From: Nodosilinea sp. PGN35 | GTDB taxonomy: Bacteria; Cyanobacteriota; Cyanobacteriia; Phormidesmidales; Phormidesmidaceae | Direction: 5' to 3' | Assembly: GCF_029109325.1 (NCBI RefSeq) | Contig: NZ_JAQKQJ010000010.1 | Span: forward strand, 186,001-250,000 | DNA: 64,000 nucleotides | Part shown: in pieces, positions 8,017 to 16,919 of the stretch | How positions within the stretch are numbered: the stretch's first letter is position 1 | Layout of the letters: each line of letters starts with the position of its first letter | Made by a program: the position numbers and the translations under genes | Notes under the pieces: generated by a model | What the model was told of the DNA's origin: nothing | The model's input: only the letters and a program-made list of their open reading frames with translations | Databases searched by the model: none

Positions 8017-10011
8017 TTACTCGCGATCGGCAGTCTGCTGCTGTTGCCCAGGGTTAGCCATTTCAGAGTCTGCGGCAGTCCCCAGCTTGAGCAACTGGGC
8101 AAAGCGAGACGCCGGATCTTCGGCCAGGGTAGCGCGATCGCCATACTCCACGGCCTGCCCCTGCGCCAAAATCAAAATCTGGTCGGCTCGCTCCACGGTC
8201 TTCAGCCGGTGGGCGATGATAATCCCCGTGCGGTTCACCAGCAGCCGATCGACCGCCCGCTCGATCAGCTGCTCCGTTAGCGGGTCGAGCCGCGACGAGG
8301 CTTCATCCAGCACCACCAGCCCCGGATTTTTGAGAAACACCCGCGCAAAGGCCAGCAGCTGCGCCTGCCCCGCCGACAACCCGCCGCTGTCGGCCCCCAG
8401 TTCTGTATCCAGCCCCGCTGGCAGCGCCTCTAGCCAGGGCATCAGGCTCAGCTCCTCCAGGGTTTGCAGAATCGCGTCATCTGCAATGTGCCCATTAAAA
8501 AACGTCAGATTATTGCGCACCGAGGTCTGAAACAACTGCACATCCTGCGTCACAAACCCCACATGGTGCGGCAGCTCCCGCAGCGGCACCTGGGCAATAT
8601 CGACGCCCCCCAGGCGAATTTGCCCCCGCTGAATGTTGTACAGCCGCAGCAGCAGCCGAGCCAGGCTGCTCTTGCCGCTGCCCGTGCGGCCCAGCAGGCC
8701 GAGGGTGTGCCCAGCGGGGAGGTGGAGGGTGAGGGATTGGAGGGTGTAAGGTTCACGGTTCACGGTCAACGGTTTACGGTTTACGGTGTTAGCAGAATCC
8801 TCTTCCCCTTGCACCGTAAACCCTAAACCCTGTACCCCTTCTTCCCGTGAACCGTTGACCTTGTTTACGGTGTTAGCAGAATCCTCTTCCCCTTGCACCG
8901 TAAACCCTAAACCCTGTACCCCTTCTTCCCGTGAACCGTTGACCTTAAACCTTGCACCCTCCCTTTCATACCCAAACCACACCCCCTCAAACTCCACCGA
9001 CAGCGCCCCCGTGGGTAAAACCCCTTGACCACCGGGGCTCACCCGAGGCTGGTGGCCCAGTAAAGCCTGAATGCGCTGGAGGCTGGCCTGGGCCTGCTGG
9101 AGTAGCTCCAGCTCTTCGCGAATGCGCTCGATCGGGTCTTGCAGCAGGGTGGCGTAATAAAAGAGCAGGTAGACGGTGCCGATGGTGATGGCGGCTTGGC
9201 TCCAGAGGTAGGCACCGACGGCCAGGGCGATCGCATTGCCTACCGTAAACAGCCCCACGGTGCTGCCCCACAGCAGCGTGCTGGTAAAGCGGGCCTGGTG
9301 AAAGGCCGCCAGCCACCGCCGCAGAATTTTGTAAAACCGATCCATCACGTAGCCCACGGCTCCGCTGGCGCGAATGTCTTCAAGGCCGCTGAGGTGCTCG
9401 GCTACAAAGCCGTAAAATTCGGCGCTGATCTGGCGGTAGGTGCCCCAGGGGCCAATGGCCAGGGTTTGCAGGCTGCCCAAAACGCCAAAGGCCACCAGGG
9501 CAAACAGGCTGAGGCTCAGCCCGGCCCGCCAGTCTTCGCGCCAGAGCATAGCCAGAACGCCCAGCACCAGCAGGCCATTGCCCACCACCTGCAACACAAA
9601 CTGCGAGAAAAACCGCGACAGCGCATCGACATCGCCATCGACCCGTTCCACCAGTTCGCCGGGGGTGTGGGCTTTGTGAAAGGCCAGATCCAGGCCCAGG
9701 GCATGGCGGGCTAGATCCAGGCGCAGGGTGTTGGTGGCTCGCCAGGCAATCGTTTCGCTGAAGTAGGTGGTGGCGATCGCAAGCCCCTGCTGTACAACGG
9801 CGATCGCCACAAACGCCCCCGCCGCCCACAGCAGGGCGCGCTGCGGCCCCCCTGCGATCGCTGTATCAATGAAGTAGCGCAGTAGCTGTGGGTTGAGCAC
9901 CTGCAACCCCGTCCCGCCGAGCAGCGTCAGCCCCAGCCCCACCCCTCTCCTTTGCTGAGGCTTCAAGTAAGTCGTCAAAAAATTCCAGAACTGCTGCGCC
10001 GAGGCATTCAT
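8017..10011 (-). CDS. ABC exporter half-transporter (TMD-NBD) carrying an in-frame heptamer-repeat insertion
   Basis: Six-helix exporter domain (about residues 15-310) followed by an ATPase domain. The A-loop Tyr is in WFGYERE (about 349), Walker A is GRTGSGKSS (about 440), the signature is LSAGQAQ (about 546) and Walker B is LVVLDEAS with a D-loop SSRLD. The signature is a variant of LSGGQ. Between the A-loop and Walker A there are 70 extra residues encoded by 7-bp repeats, including a 28-residue unit twice in tandem. Location suggests siderophore export or import as in cyanobacterial siderophore loci. The usual second half-transporter is absent nearby, so a homodimer or a distant partner is implied. 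Confidence 0.88.
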   Translation of the reverse strand: MNASAQQFWNFLTTYLKPQQRRGVGLGLTLLGGTGLQVLNPQLLRYFIDTAIAGGPQRALLWAAGAFVAIAVVQQGLAIATTYFSETIAWRATNTLRLDLARHALGLDLAFHKAHTPGELVERVDGDVDALSRFFSQFVLQVVGNGLLVLGVLAMLWREDWRAGLSLSLFALVAFGVLGSLQTLAIGPWGTYRQISAEFYGFVAEHLSGLEDIRASGAVGYVMDRFYKILRRWLAAFHQARFTSTLLWGSTVGLFTVGNAIALAVGAYLWSQAAITIGTVYLLFYYATLLQDPIERIREELELLQQAQASLQRIQALLGHQPRVSPGGQGVLPTGALSVEFEGVWFGYEREGARFKVNGSREEGVQGLGFTVQGEEDSANTVNKVNGSREEGVQGLGFTVQGEEDSANTVNRKPLTVNREPYTLQSLTLHLPAGHTLGLLGRTGSGKSSLARLLLRLYNIQRGQIRLGGVDIAQVPLRELPHHVGFVTQDVQLFQTSVRNNLTFFNGHIADDAILQTLEELSLMPWLEALPAGLDTELGADSGGLSAGQAQLLAFARVFLKNPGLVVLDEASSRLDPLTEQLIERAVDRLLVNRTGIIIAHRLKTVERADQILILAQGQAVEYGDRATLAEDPASRFAQLLKLGTAADSEMANPGQQQQTADRE
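8743..8952. repeat. 210-bp heptamer repeat tract inside the ABC transporter gene
   Basis: The tract equals 30 x 7 bp and 70 codons. It contains an 84-bp unit (12 heptamers, 28 codons) present twice in direct tandem with no difference seen, flanked by GGTTCAC/GGTTTAC-type heptamers. Because its length is a multiple of 21, the reading frame is preserved. Similar heptamers occur in intergenic regions at 3.5, 6.8, 32.0 and 48.4 kb. Confidence 0.92.
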
Positions 10012-10191
10012 CGCGAGATCATCTCGCCAAAAACTCAGCTCATAGCTTAGCGGCCCAGCTGGTTAAAAAGGGTTCCAAGCCGGAGTTTTTTGGTGCTTAA
10101 ACGTCTAAACGTCATTACGCCATTAAAGTTTTACAGGTTAGTGGCCTTGGGAGCGGGTGGGGGTGTTTCGTTCTCTTCACCCTGTCGAGGC

Positions 10192-12438
10192 CTATCGGGT
10201 TAGGGCCGGCTGGGTGGGCAGCGTGATAGTAAACGAAGTTTGGCTGGCATCGCTGGCTACCGAGATCTCTCCCCCCAGGTGTGTTACCAGCTTTTTCACC
10301 AGAGCCAGTCCCAAACCCGTGCCCCCCTGCTTCCAGGGGTCAGCGCTGGGCACTCGATAGAACTTGTCAAAAATTCGAGTCATTTCCGCCGCCGGAATTG
10401 TCACTCCAGTGTTGGTCAGCGCCAAACACACCTGGTCTCCCGGAGCGGCGGGGTGGGGCAACACCTCTAGGGTGATGTACTCCCCCGGCGGCGTATACTT
10501 ACAGGCGTTGTTCAACAGCTCCGCCAGCACCCGCTCCAGGCTGGCTAGGTCGGTGTGCAGCACCGGCAGGGTGGCGGTTGTCACCAGCCGCAGGGTTTGG
10601 TTACGACTTTTGGCGCGGGTCACAAAGCTGTCAATCCAGCCTGAGAGCCAGGTCTCCAGCAAAATGGGCTCGGGCTGGATGGGATGGTTGCCCACGTCTA
10701 GGCGCTGGAGATCGAGCAGGTCATTGATCAGGCTGATCTCCCGTTCGCACTCCTCTTGCAGAATGCTGTAGTAGCGGCCAATGCGGGTTTGCTCTGTCTT
10801 GGGCTTTTGCAGATCGGCGGTGAGGTCAAATTCTTGATTGAGGGTGACCCCCAGCAGCTGAAGGGCCACCCGCATGCTGGTCACCGGGGTGCGCAGCTCG
10901 TGGGAAACGGTGCTGAGAAAGTCGTCTTTGAGGGTGTTGAGCCGCTCTAGCTCCGCCACCTGCGACTGGGCCGCCTGGTACAGCCGCGCCTGGCGAATGG
11001 CGATCGCACACTGGTTTGCCACCTGCTGCACCAGGCGAATCTCAATGTCGTTAAAGCCGTAGTCGCGATCGTTGATCAGCCACAGGTCGCCCAGCACCCC
11101 CCGGTCATCCACCACCGGGCAGGCCAGCATGGCCACGTAGCCCCGCACCGGGTTGGGCTCCACCGAGCAAAACTGAAAATACTGACCGTCCAGCAGCTGG
11201 TGGTAGACCTCCGGAAAAGCCTCCATCTGAGCCACCCGTCCCTGGTAGGAGGGGCTAGAGCTGTTGTACTCGTAATAGATCGTCGACGTGCCCTGCTCCA
11301 GGTCGTAGAGGGAAGTGTTCGACCCCTTCACCTCCAGGGCCTCGGTCAGCTCCTTCACCGCCGTCAGCATGATCTGGTTGACATCTAGACTGTCGCGCAC
11401 CCGGTCGGTAATCCGCTTTAGCGTCGCCTCAAACTCCAGGGCGGTCTGCAACTCCTCGGTGCGCTGGGCCACCTGCTGCTCCAGGTCGGTATTTAGCCGC
11501 TGCACCTGATTGTAGAGGCGGGCCTGCTTGATCGCACCGCCCACCTGGGTAGACACCTCCCGCAGGGTCTCAATTTCCCAGGCAGCCCAGGGGCGGGGGC
11601 CGCTACAGTTGAGGGCACACACCAGACCGTAGAGAGCATCCCCCTGCACAATGGGCATAATCAGGCAGGCTTTGACCCGGGCCTGGTCAAACTTGGCCAG
11701 GTAGGCCGGGGGCAGATGGGCCGTGGCAATGTCGTCGATCACCTCCATTTCGCCCTGGCGGTAGCGCATTAGATCCGCCGGAATAAAGCTGAGATCGGTT
11801 TGGGCGATCGCTGAGTTGGCCATAGCGCCACTGGCCGATTCGGCCACCACCCCGTTGTAGTCGGGGTCAAAACTGTAGAACAGCACCCGATCGATGCGTA
11901 AAAAGCGGCGCACCTCGTTGACCGTTGTCTGCAACAAATCTTCAGAGTTGAGCGATTGCAGCAGATGCTGAGCGATCGCCCCCAGCAGCCGCTCCCGCTC
12001 CGACTGCCGCTGGAGCGTTTGCTCCACCTCGTGGAGGGGGGTGACATCCTGCAGGCTCACCATCAGCTGGGGTTCACCGTTGGCAGCCCCAAAGCGCTGC
12101 ACCGTCGCCAGCAGTCGGCGGTGTTCCCCATGCGCGTCGGCCAGCTCCACCCAGACGGTTTGATCCTGCCCACTGGCCAGGGCACCCTCGGCAGCCCCCA
12201 GCACCGCCTGACTCACCTGCGGCGGCAGGATGTCCTTGCCCTGCTGCCCCTGCCCCAGCCATCGATCGCCCCCCAGCAGAGCCGCACAGGCCCGGTTGCA
12301 AAAGCGCCAGCGATCGCGGGCATCGGTTATCCAGAGCGGTGTTGCGATCGCATTGAGAACTTCTTCGAGCGCGGCAGTGGCGACCTCAGACTGAGGCCGC
12401 CCTCCCTGGGGCAAGGGGTCGAGGGGCAGAGTAGACAT
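10192..12438 (-). CDS. PAS-GAF-GAF sensor histidine kinase
   Basis: A 748-residue soluble kinase. An N-terminal PAS domain (about 20-145) is followed by GAF (about 165-325), a short coiled coil, a second GAF (about 350-490), then HisKA with FLSTVSHELRTPVTSMR (phospho-accepting His about 511) and HATPase_c with NNACKYTPPG, IFDKFYRVPSADPWKQGGTG and LGLALVKKL. The GAF domains lack an obvious chromophore Cys in the usual phytochrome context, so the signal is unknown. No response regulator is adjacent; the gene stands alone between the ABC exporter and rplS, divergent from rplS. Family assignment is firm, the pathway is not known. Confidence 0.92.
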   Translation of the reverse strand: MSTLPLDPLPQGGRPQSEVATAALEEVLNAIATPLWITDARDRWRFCNRACAALLGGDRWLGQGQQGKDILPPQVSQAVLGAAEGALASGQDQTVWVELADAHGEHRRLLATVQRFGAANGEPQLMVSLQDVTPLHEVEQTLQRQSERERLLGAIAQHLLQSLNSEDLLQTTVNEVRRFLRIDRVLFYSFDPDYNGVVAESASGAMANSAIAQTDLSFIPADLMRYRQGEMEVIDDIATAHLPPAYLAKFDQARVKACLIMPIVQGDALYGLVCALNCSGPRPWAAWEIETLREVSTQVGGAIKQARLYNQVQRLNTDLEQQVAQRTEELQTALEFEATLKRITDRVRDSLDVNQIMLTAVKELTEALEVKGSNTSLYDLEQGTSTIYYEYNSSSPSYQGRVAQMEAFPEVYHQLLDGQYFQFCSVEPNPVRGYVAMLACPVVDDRGVLGDLWLINDRDYGFNDIEIRLVQQVANQCAIAIRQARLYQAAQSQVAELERLNTLKDDFLSTVSHELRTPVTSMRVALQLLGVTLNQEFDLTADLQKPKTEQTRIGRYYSILQEECEREISLINDLLDLQRLDVGNHPIQPEPILLETWLSGWIDSFVTRAKSRNQTLRLVTTATLPVLHTDLASLERVLAELLNNACKYTPPGEYITLEVLPHPAAPGDQVCLALTNTGVTIPAAEMTRIFDKFYRVPSADPWKQGGTGLGLALVKKLVTHLGGEISVASDASQTSFTITLPTQPALTR

Positions 12439-12590
12439 AACCGGGGCTCAGGGAGATTAGGTAACAATAACCTTGGCAAAAAGGGACGCATGCTCTACAA
12501 ACACTATGCCCAGAGCCGCCGGAGAATAACCTAGCCCAGCCCCACAAAAATTCCCACAAACATTTACTGCTAAAAATTGCCGCCAGCTAT

Positions 12591-12618
12591 TTGCTTAGCA
12601 GCTCCTATGGTCTATAAT
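12591..12618 (+). promoter_or_regulatory. Putative sigma-70-type promoter of rplS
   Basis: TTGCTT at 12591 and TATAAT at 12613 are separated by 16 bases, upstream of the rplS start. This is the best -35/-10 pair seen in the divergent region. Confidence 0.55.
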
Positions 12619-12645
12619 CGTAGACCGTGCACATTTGCAGGCCCT

Positions 12646-13011
12646 ATGAACGCAGAGGAAATCATCCGCTCAATTGAGGCGGAGCAGCTAAAGACCGACC
12701 TGCCCACCATCTACGTCGGCGACACTATCCGTGTTGGCGTGCGAATTCAGGAAGGTGGAAAAGAGCGGATCCAGCCCTACGAGGGCACCGTCATCGCCAT
12801 GCGCAATGGCGGCATCAATCGCTCCGTCACGGTGCGAAAGATTTTTCAGGGGGTCGGCGTTGAGCGGGTATTTCTGCTCCACGCGCCCAAGGTGGCTAGC
12901 GTTGCCGTGCTGCGCCGGGGTAAGGCTCGTCGGGCCAAGCTTTACTACCTGCGCGATCGCGTTGGTAAGGCCACCCGTCTGAAGCAGCGTTTTGATCGCC
13001 CAATCAACTAG
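12646..13011 (+). CDS. rplS: 50S ribosomal protein L19
   Basis: A 121-residue protein opening [20 protein letters not shown] with [29 protein letters not shown] and [20 protein letters not shown], all hallmark L19 segments. L19 sits at the 30S-50S interface. The ATG at 12646 matches the family length; the 23 in-frame codons before it are promoter and leader. It is followed by tRNA-Trp and the secE-nusG-rplKA-rplJL cluster on the same strand, the conserved cyanobacterial order. Confidence 0.97.
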   Translation: MNAEEIIRSIEAEQLKTDLPTIYVGDTIRVGVRIQEGGKERIQPYEGTVIAMRNGGINRSVTVRKIFQGVGVERVFLLHAPKVASVAVLRRGKARRAKLYYLRDRVGKATRLKQRFDRPIN

Positions 13012-13058
13012 AATTGAGTAAGGTTGGGCAGCGGTGCTAGAGCAGCACCTGGTTTCAT

Positions 13059-13131
13059 GCGTCCTTAGTTCAGTTGGTAGAACGCGGGTCTCCAAAACCC
13101 GATGTCGGGGGTTCGAGTCCTCCAGGGCGCG
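13059..13131 (+). tRNA. tRNA-Trp (anticodon CCA)
   Basis: A 73-nt cloverleaf: acceptor GCGTCCT pairs with AGGGCGC (one G-T pair), D-arm with AGTTGGTAGA, anticodon stem CGGGT/ACCCG with loop CTCCAAA giving anticodon CCA, and T-arm GGGGGTTCGAGTCCTCC. The discriminator base is G and no CCA end is encoded. It lies between rplS and secE, the usual cyanobacterial location. Confidence 0.97.
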
Positions 13132-13336
13132 CTGAGTAGCGGCAGCGGCAAACCTTAGCCCTTACAGCCCTCGGGCTGATCCAAGCGCTGGGGTTTGTCC
13201 CTGTCCTTAACTCGTTACCAAGCCAGGAGCCGTGTAGCTCTCCAGGCCCATCGTTATCTCAGATAATCTAGGCCGACTCGTCGGCTTAGGTTTTTCCGTT
13301 AGTCAGTGTGGATAAGCGCCAACAGGAGCCAAGCCA

Positions 13337-13582
13337 GTGGTTAAAAAAGACGCCGCAGTAGAGTCTAAGGGTAAGTCCTCAGACGCCCAGGGCGCTGAGC
13401 AGGGCTTCAGTGTAGGTGCCTTCCTGCAGGGCACTAAAGAAGAGCTGGGCAAGGTGGTTTGGCCCAGTCGGCAGCAGCTCATCAGTGAGTCAGCCGCCGT
13501 TATTCTGATGGTTAGCCTGTCCGCAACGCTAATTTATCTGGTGGATCGTCTGTTTGGGTGGGTTTCGGGGCAAGTATTCTAA
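13337..13582 (+). CDS. secE: Preprotein translocase subunit SecE
   Basis: An 81-residue protein with a GTG start preceded by CAGGAG. A charged, variable N terminus leads to FLQGTKEELGKVVWPSRQQL, the amphipathic SecE cytosolic helix, then a single membrane helix (about 55-75). This is the short, single-helix SecE of cyanobacteria. Its stop overlaps the nusG start (TAATG), showing translational coupling. Confidence 0.96.
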   Translation: MVKKDAAVESKGKSSDAQGAEQGFSVGAFLQGTKEELGKVVWPSRQQLISESAAVILMVSLSATLIYLVDRLFGWVSGQVF

Positions 13583-14277
13583 TGGCGGTAACCGAAGACG
13601 ACTTTAACTACGACGACACTCCCCTCGACGAGCCTTTGGAGCATGATCCTGAGGCAGAGGGTGCCCCGGTGTCCGAAGACGGCAACGAGGGTGAATCGGC
13701 TCGCTACTACCAGCGCAAGGCCCGGTGGTATGCCGTACAGGTGGCCTCGGGCTGCGAAAAGCGGGTCAAGGTCAACCTCGAGCAGCGCATCGGCACCCTA
13801 GACGTGGTCAACCGCATTTTTCAAGTCGAGATTCCCCAGACCCCAGCGGTAAAGCTCCGTAAGGACGGCAGCCGTCAAAACATTGACGAGAAGGTTTTTC
13901 CGGGCTACGTTCTGGTGCGCATGTACATGGATGACGAGGCCTGGTCGGTGGTCAAAAATACCCCCCACGTCATCAACTTCGTCGGGGCTGAGCAGCGTCG
14001 GGCCTACGGTCGCGGCCGTGGCCACGTCAAACCCATGCCCCTGGGCATGGGTGAGGTCAAGCGCATTTTCAAGCGCACCGAAGAACAAAAGCCGGTGATC
14101 AAAGTCGATATGGCCCCTGGAGACAAAATCACCGTGCTCTCGGGGCCCTTCAAAGACTTCGAGGGTGAGGTGGTGGAAGTCAGTCCCGAGCGCAGCAAGC
14201 TCAAGGCTCTGCTGTCCATCTTTGGGCGCGATACCCCCGTCGAGCTGGAATTTAACCAAGTGGAAAAAGAGAGTTAA
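13582..14277 (+). CDS. nusG: Transcription termination/antitermination protein NusG
   Basis: A 231-residue protein. After an acidic, disordered 45-residue N terminus comes the NGN domain (RWYAVQVASGCEKRVKVNLE ... VFPGYVLVRMYMDDEAWSVV) and a C-terminal KOW domain (MAPGDKITVLSGPFKDFEGE). ATG at 13582 overlaps the secE stop and is preferred to an upstream in-frame start inside secE. The acidic extension is usual for cyanobacterial NusG. Confidence 0.96.
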   Translation: MAVTEDDFNYDDTPLDEPLEHDPEAEGAPVSEDGNEGESARYYQRKARWYAVQVASGCEKRVKVNLEQRIGTLDVVNRIFQVEIPQTPAVKLRKDGSRQNIDEKVFPGYVLVRMYMDDEAWSVVKNTPHVINFVGAEQRRAYGRGRGHVKPMPLGMGEVKRIFKRTEEQKPVIKVDMAPGDKITVLSGPFKDFEGEVVEVSPERSKLKALLSIFGRDTPVELEFNQVEKES

Positions 14278-14280
14278 TTA

Positions 14281-14706
14281 ATGGCTAAGAAAGTTGTAGC
14301 GCTGATTAAGCTGGCAATTCCTGCGGGGAAGGCCAACCCAGCTCCCCCCATTGGCCCAGCGCTGGGTCAGCACGGGGTCAATATCATGGCGTTCTGCAAA
14401 GAGTACAACGCCCGCACCCAGGAAAAGGTGGGTCTTGTCGTACCGGTTGAAATCTCGGTCTTTGAAGACCGCAGTTTTACCTTTATTCTCAAGACACCGC
14501 CCGCCTCGGTGCTAATCAAAAAAGCCGCCGGTATTGAGCGTGGTTCGGGTGAGCCCCGCACCAAAAAAGTGGGCTCCATCACCCGGGCTCAGCTCAAAGA
14601 GATCGCCGAGACCAAAATGCCTGACCTCAACGCCAACGACATTGATGCGGCTATGAATATCGTTGAGGGTACCGCCCGCAACATGGGTGTTACGGTGTCT
14701 GACTAG
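14281..14706 (+). CDS. rplK: 50S ribosomal protein L11
   Basis: A 141-residue protein with the L11 N-terminal signature ([20 protein letters not shown]), the [12 protein letters not shown] segment and the C-terminal rRNA-binding domain with [13 protein letters not shown] and NAND-IDAAM. It forms the GTPase-associated stalk base with L10. It begins three bases after the nusG stop and is clearly in the same operon. Confidence 0.98.
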   Translation: MAKKVVALIKLAIPAGKANPAPPIGPALGQHGVNIMAFCKEYNARTQEKVGLVVPVEISVFEDRSFTFILKTPPASVLIKKAAGIERGSGEPRTKKVGSITRAQLKEIAETKMPDLNANDIDAAMNIVEGTARNMGVTVSD

Positions 14707-14809
14707 GGCATTGCGCGATCGCAAGTGCCGCTGTTGGCGCTATTAAAATTTCACTTGTTCACCACTACGGGGAAGAGGCCTAGCTTCGTTAGACCCCAAG
14801 GAGATCACC

Positions 14810-15532
14810 ATGGCTAAAGTATCCAAGCGCCTGCGCGAAGCCCAGGCTAAAGTAGAAGACCGCCTCTACGAGCCCCTGGAGGCCCTAGAGCTGCTCAAGG
14901 AAACCGCGACGGCTAAGTTTGTGGAGTCAGCCGAGGCCCACATTCGCCTGGGTATCGATCCCAAGTACACCGATCAGCAGCTGCGCACCACGGTTATTTT
15001 GCCGAAGGGTACCGGCCAAACCATCCGTGTGGCCGTCATTGCCAAGGGCGAAAAAGTGGCCGAGGCCACCGCCGCTGGCGCTGATCTGGTGGGTTCTGAA
15101 GAACTGATCGACGAAATTCAGAAGGGCATGATGGACTTTGACATCCTGATTGCCACTCCCGACGTCATGCCCCAGGTGGCCAAGCTGGGGCGGCAGCTTG
15201 GCCCCCGCGGCCTGATGCCCTCCCCCAAGGGTGGCACCGTGACCTTCGACCTGCCCCAGGCTATCAGCGAATTTAAAGCCGGTAAGCTAGAGTTTCGCGC
15301 CGACAAAACGGGCATCGTCCATGTTATGTTTGGCAAGGCCGACTTTAGCGCTGAGGATTTGCTGATCAACCTCAAAGCGCTGCAGGAGTCCGTTGACCGC
15401 AACCGTCCGTCTGGAGCAAAGGGCCGCTACTGGAGAACCGTAGCGATCGCCTCCACCATGGGGCCGTCTATTCGCCTCGACGTGAACGCCCTGCGCGACT
15501 TTAAACTGGCCGACATGGTTTCGGCCCAGTAA
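14810..15532 (+). CDS. rplA: 50S ribosomal protein L1
   Basis: A 240-residue protein with the L1 features [19 protein letters not shown], the [20 protein letters not shown] signature and C-terminal TMGPSIRLD. An ideal AAGGAG ribosome-binding site lies eight bases before the ATG. L1 forms the mobile stalk at the ribosomal E site and often represses its own mRNA. Confidence 0.98.
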   Translation: MAKVSKRLREAQAKVEDRLYEPLEALELLKETATAKFVESAEAHIRLGIDPKYTDQQLRTTVILPKGTGQTIRVAVIAKGEKVAEATAAGADLVGSEELIDEIQKGMMDFDILIATPDVMPQVAKLGRQLGPRGLMPSPKGGTVTFDLPQAISEFKAGKLEFRADKTGIVHVMFGKADFSAEDLLINLKALQESVDRNRPSGAKGRYWRTVAIASTMGPSIRLDVNALRDFKLADMVSAQ

Positions 15533-15577
15533 GAGCTTTACCCCTCCAGGAGTTACGCCCACTGACAAAACCCCTAC

Positions 15578-15735
15578 AACTTCATAGACGACCAGAGACA
15601 GCAGGTGCTAGCCCAGCGCTGCATAAACCCTGCCGAGGTTGACATGGATGACTGTAGTGCTCTTGCCCAAGCTGAGCACTTCTAGTTGTTGGTCTAACCC
15701 CGGCACAGCTGTCGGGGTTTTGTTGTTTTAGGTTC
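15578..15735 (+). promoter_or_regulatory. L10 leader RNA (rplJL autoregulatory region)
   Basis: The rplA-rplJ gap contains an RNA-like block with GACGACCAGAGACAGCAGGTG and CTGCCGAGG, followed by a terminator-like hairpin AACCCCG...CGGGGTT with a T-rich tail (15696-15735). Position and content match the ribosomal protein L10 leader, which binds L10-(L12)4 to control rplJL expression. The exact secondary structure was not computed. Confidence 0.75.
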
Positions 15736-15814
15736 ATTGCGGCCAAGGGCGTAGTCCCACCCTGGAGCGGGTAATTGAGTTTCCAATCCCCAACTAAAAG
15801 GAGGTGAGATCGAT

Positions 15815-16375
15815 ATGGGGAGAACCCTAGCGAATAAGAAAGAGCTGGTGGCCGAAATTCAGGCCCTGCTAGACGATGCCCAGCTAGCCTTTGTGATTGA
15901 CTACAAAGGTCTAACGGTGGCCGAAATTAGCGACCTGCGCAACCGGCTGCGCCCCAAGGGGGCCGAGTGCAAGATCGCCAAGAACACGCTGATGCGGATC
16001 GCCGTTGACGGCAACGACAACTGGCAGCCCATCACCGAGTTTCTCAAAGATTCTTCAGCCTTTGTGCTGGTTAAAGAAGACTTTGGCGGGGCCATCAAAG
16101 AGTACCAGGCGTTCCAAAAAGACACCAAAAAAACCACCCTCCGGGGCGGTGTCATGGAAGGTCAGGCGCTGACCGAAGACCAGATTAAGGCGATCACCGA
16201 CCTGCCCACCAAGGAGCAGCTCATGGCTCGTCTGGCCGTGGCCATCAAGGCAATGCCAACTCGGGTAGCGGTGGGCGTCAACGCCGTACCGACCAAACTG
16301 GCCGTCGGCGTCAAAGAGGTGCCCGCATCTCTGGCCCGTGCCCTCAAGGCAGTCTCCGAAAAAGATGCGGCCTAG
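15815..16375 (+). CDS. rplJ: 50S ribosomal protein L10
   Basis: A 186-residue protein: MGRTLANKKELVAEIQALLD, YKGLTVAEISDLRNRLR, CKIAKNTLMRIA and a C-terminal helix rich in Ala/Val with GVNAVPTKLAVGVKEVP repeats, which binds L7/L12 dimers. A strong AAGGAGG site precedes the ATG. It lies after the L10 leader, and rplL follows by 60 bases. Confidence 0.98.
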   Translation: MGRTLANKKELVAEIQALLDDAQLAFVIDYKGLTVAEISDLRNRLRPKGAECKIAKNTLMRIAVDGNDNWQPITEFLKDSSAFVLVKEDFGGAIKEYQAFQKDTKKTTLRGGVMEGQALTEDQIKAITDLPTKEQLMARLAVAIKAMPTRVAVGVNAVPTKLAVGVKEVPASLARALKAVSEKDAA

Positions 16376-16435
16376 GCTCATCTGGCACGATTTTGTCTGT
16401 GTTTAATGTTTTCAACCAGGAGTTAACCGGTAACT

Positions 16436-16843
16436 ATGTCTGCTAAAACTGATGAAATTCTCGAACAGCTAAAGTCTCTCTCTCTGCTAGAAGCTTCCGA
16501 GCTGGTCAAGCAAATTGAGGAAGCCTTTGGCGTTGACGCCTCTGCCTCCGCTGGCGGCGGCATGATGATGATGGCCCCCGGCATGATGGGTGGTGGTGCT
16601 GCGGCTGCGGCTGAGCCCGAAGAAGAGAAGACCGAATTTGACGTGGTGCTCGAAGAAGTGCCCGCCGACAAGAAAATCGCCGTTCTCAAGGTTGTGCGCA
16701 GCCTGACCGGTTTGGGTCTGAAGGAAGCCAAGGAACTGGTGGAAGCCGCTCCCAAGGCCGTTAAGGAAGCCACCACCAAAGACGATGCTGAAGATGCCAA
16801 GAAGCAGCTGGAAGAAGCGGGCGGCAAGGTCTCCGTCAAGTAA
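16436..16843 (+). CDS. rplL: 50S ribosomal protein L7/L12
   Basis: A 135-residue protein with an N-terminal dimerisation helix ([20 protein letters not shown]), an Ala/Gly/Met-rich hinge (with a run of [12 protein letters not shown]) and the C-terminal domain [20 protein letters not shown] ... [15 protein letters not shown]. It forms the stalk that recruits translation GTPases. rpoB does not follow, as expected in cyanobacteria; a terminator closes the operon. Confidence 0.98.
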   Translation: MSAKTDEILEQLKSLSLLEASELVKQIEEAFGVDASASAGGGMMMMAPGMMGGGAAAAAEPEEEKTEFDVVLEEVPADKKIAVLKVVRSLTGLGLKEAKELVEAAPKAVKEATTKDDAEDAKKQLEEAGGKVSVK

Positions 16844-16877
16844 CCCAATGCTTTGGTCCTAGGACTCAGTATTGGGC

Positions 16878-16916
16878 AGCTCCCCATGAAATCAAATCAT
16901 GGGGAGCTTTTTTGGT
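16878..16916 (+). terminator. Intrinsic terminator after rplL
   Basis: AGCTCCCCATGA and TCATGGGGAGCT form a 12-bp stem with a small loop, followed by TTTTTTGG. It ends the rplKA-rplJL operon. Confidence 0.9.
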
Positions 16917-16919
16917 TTA

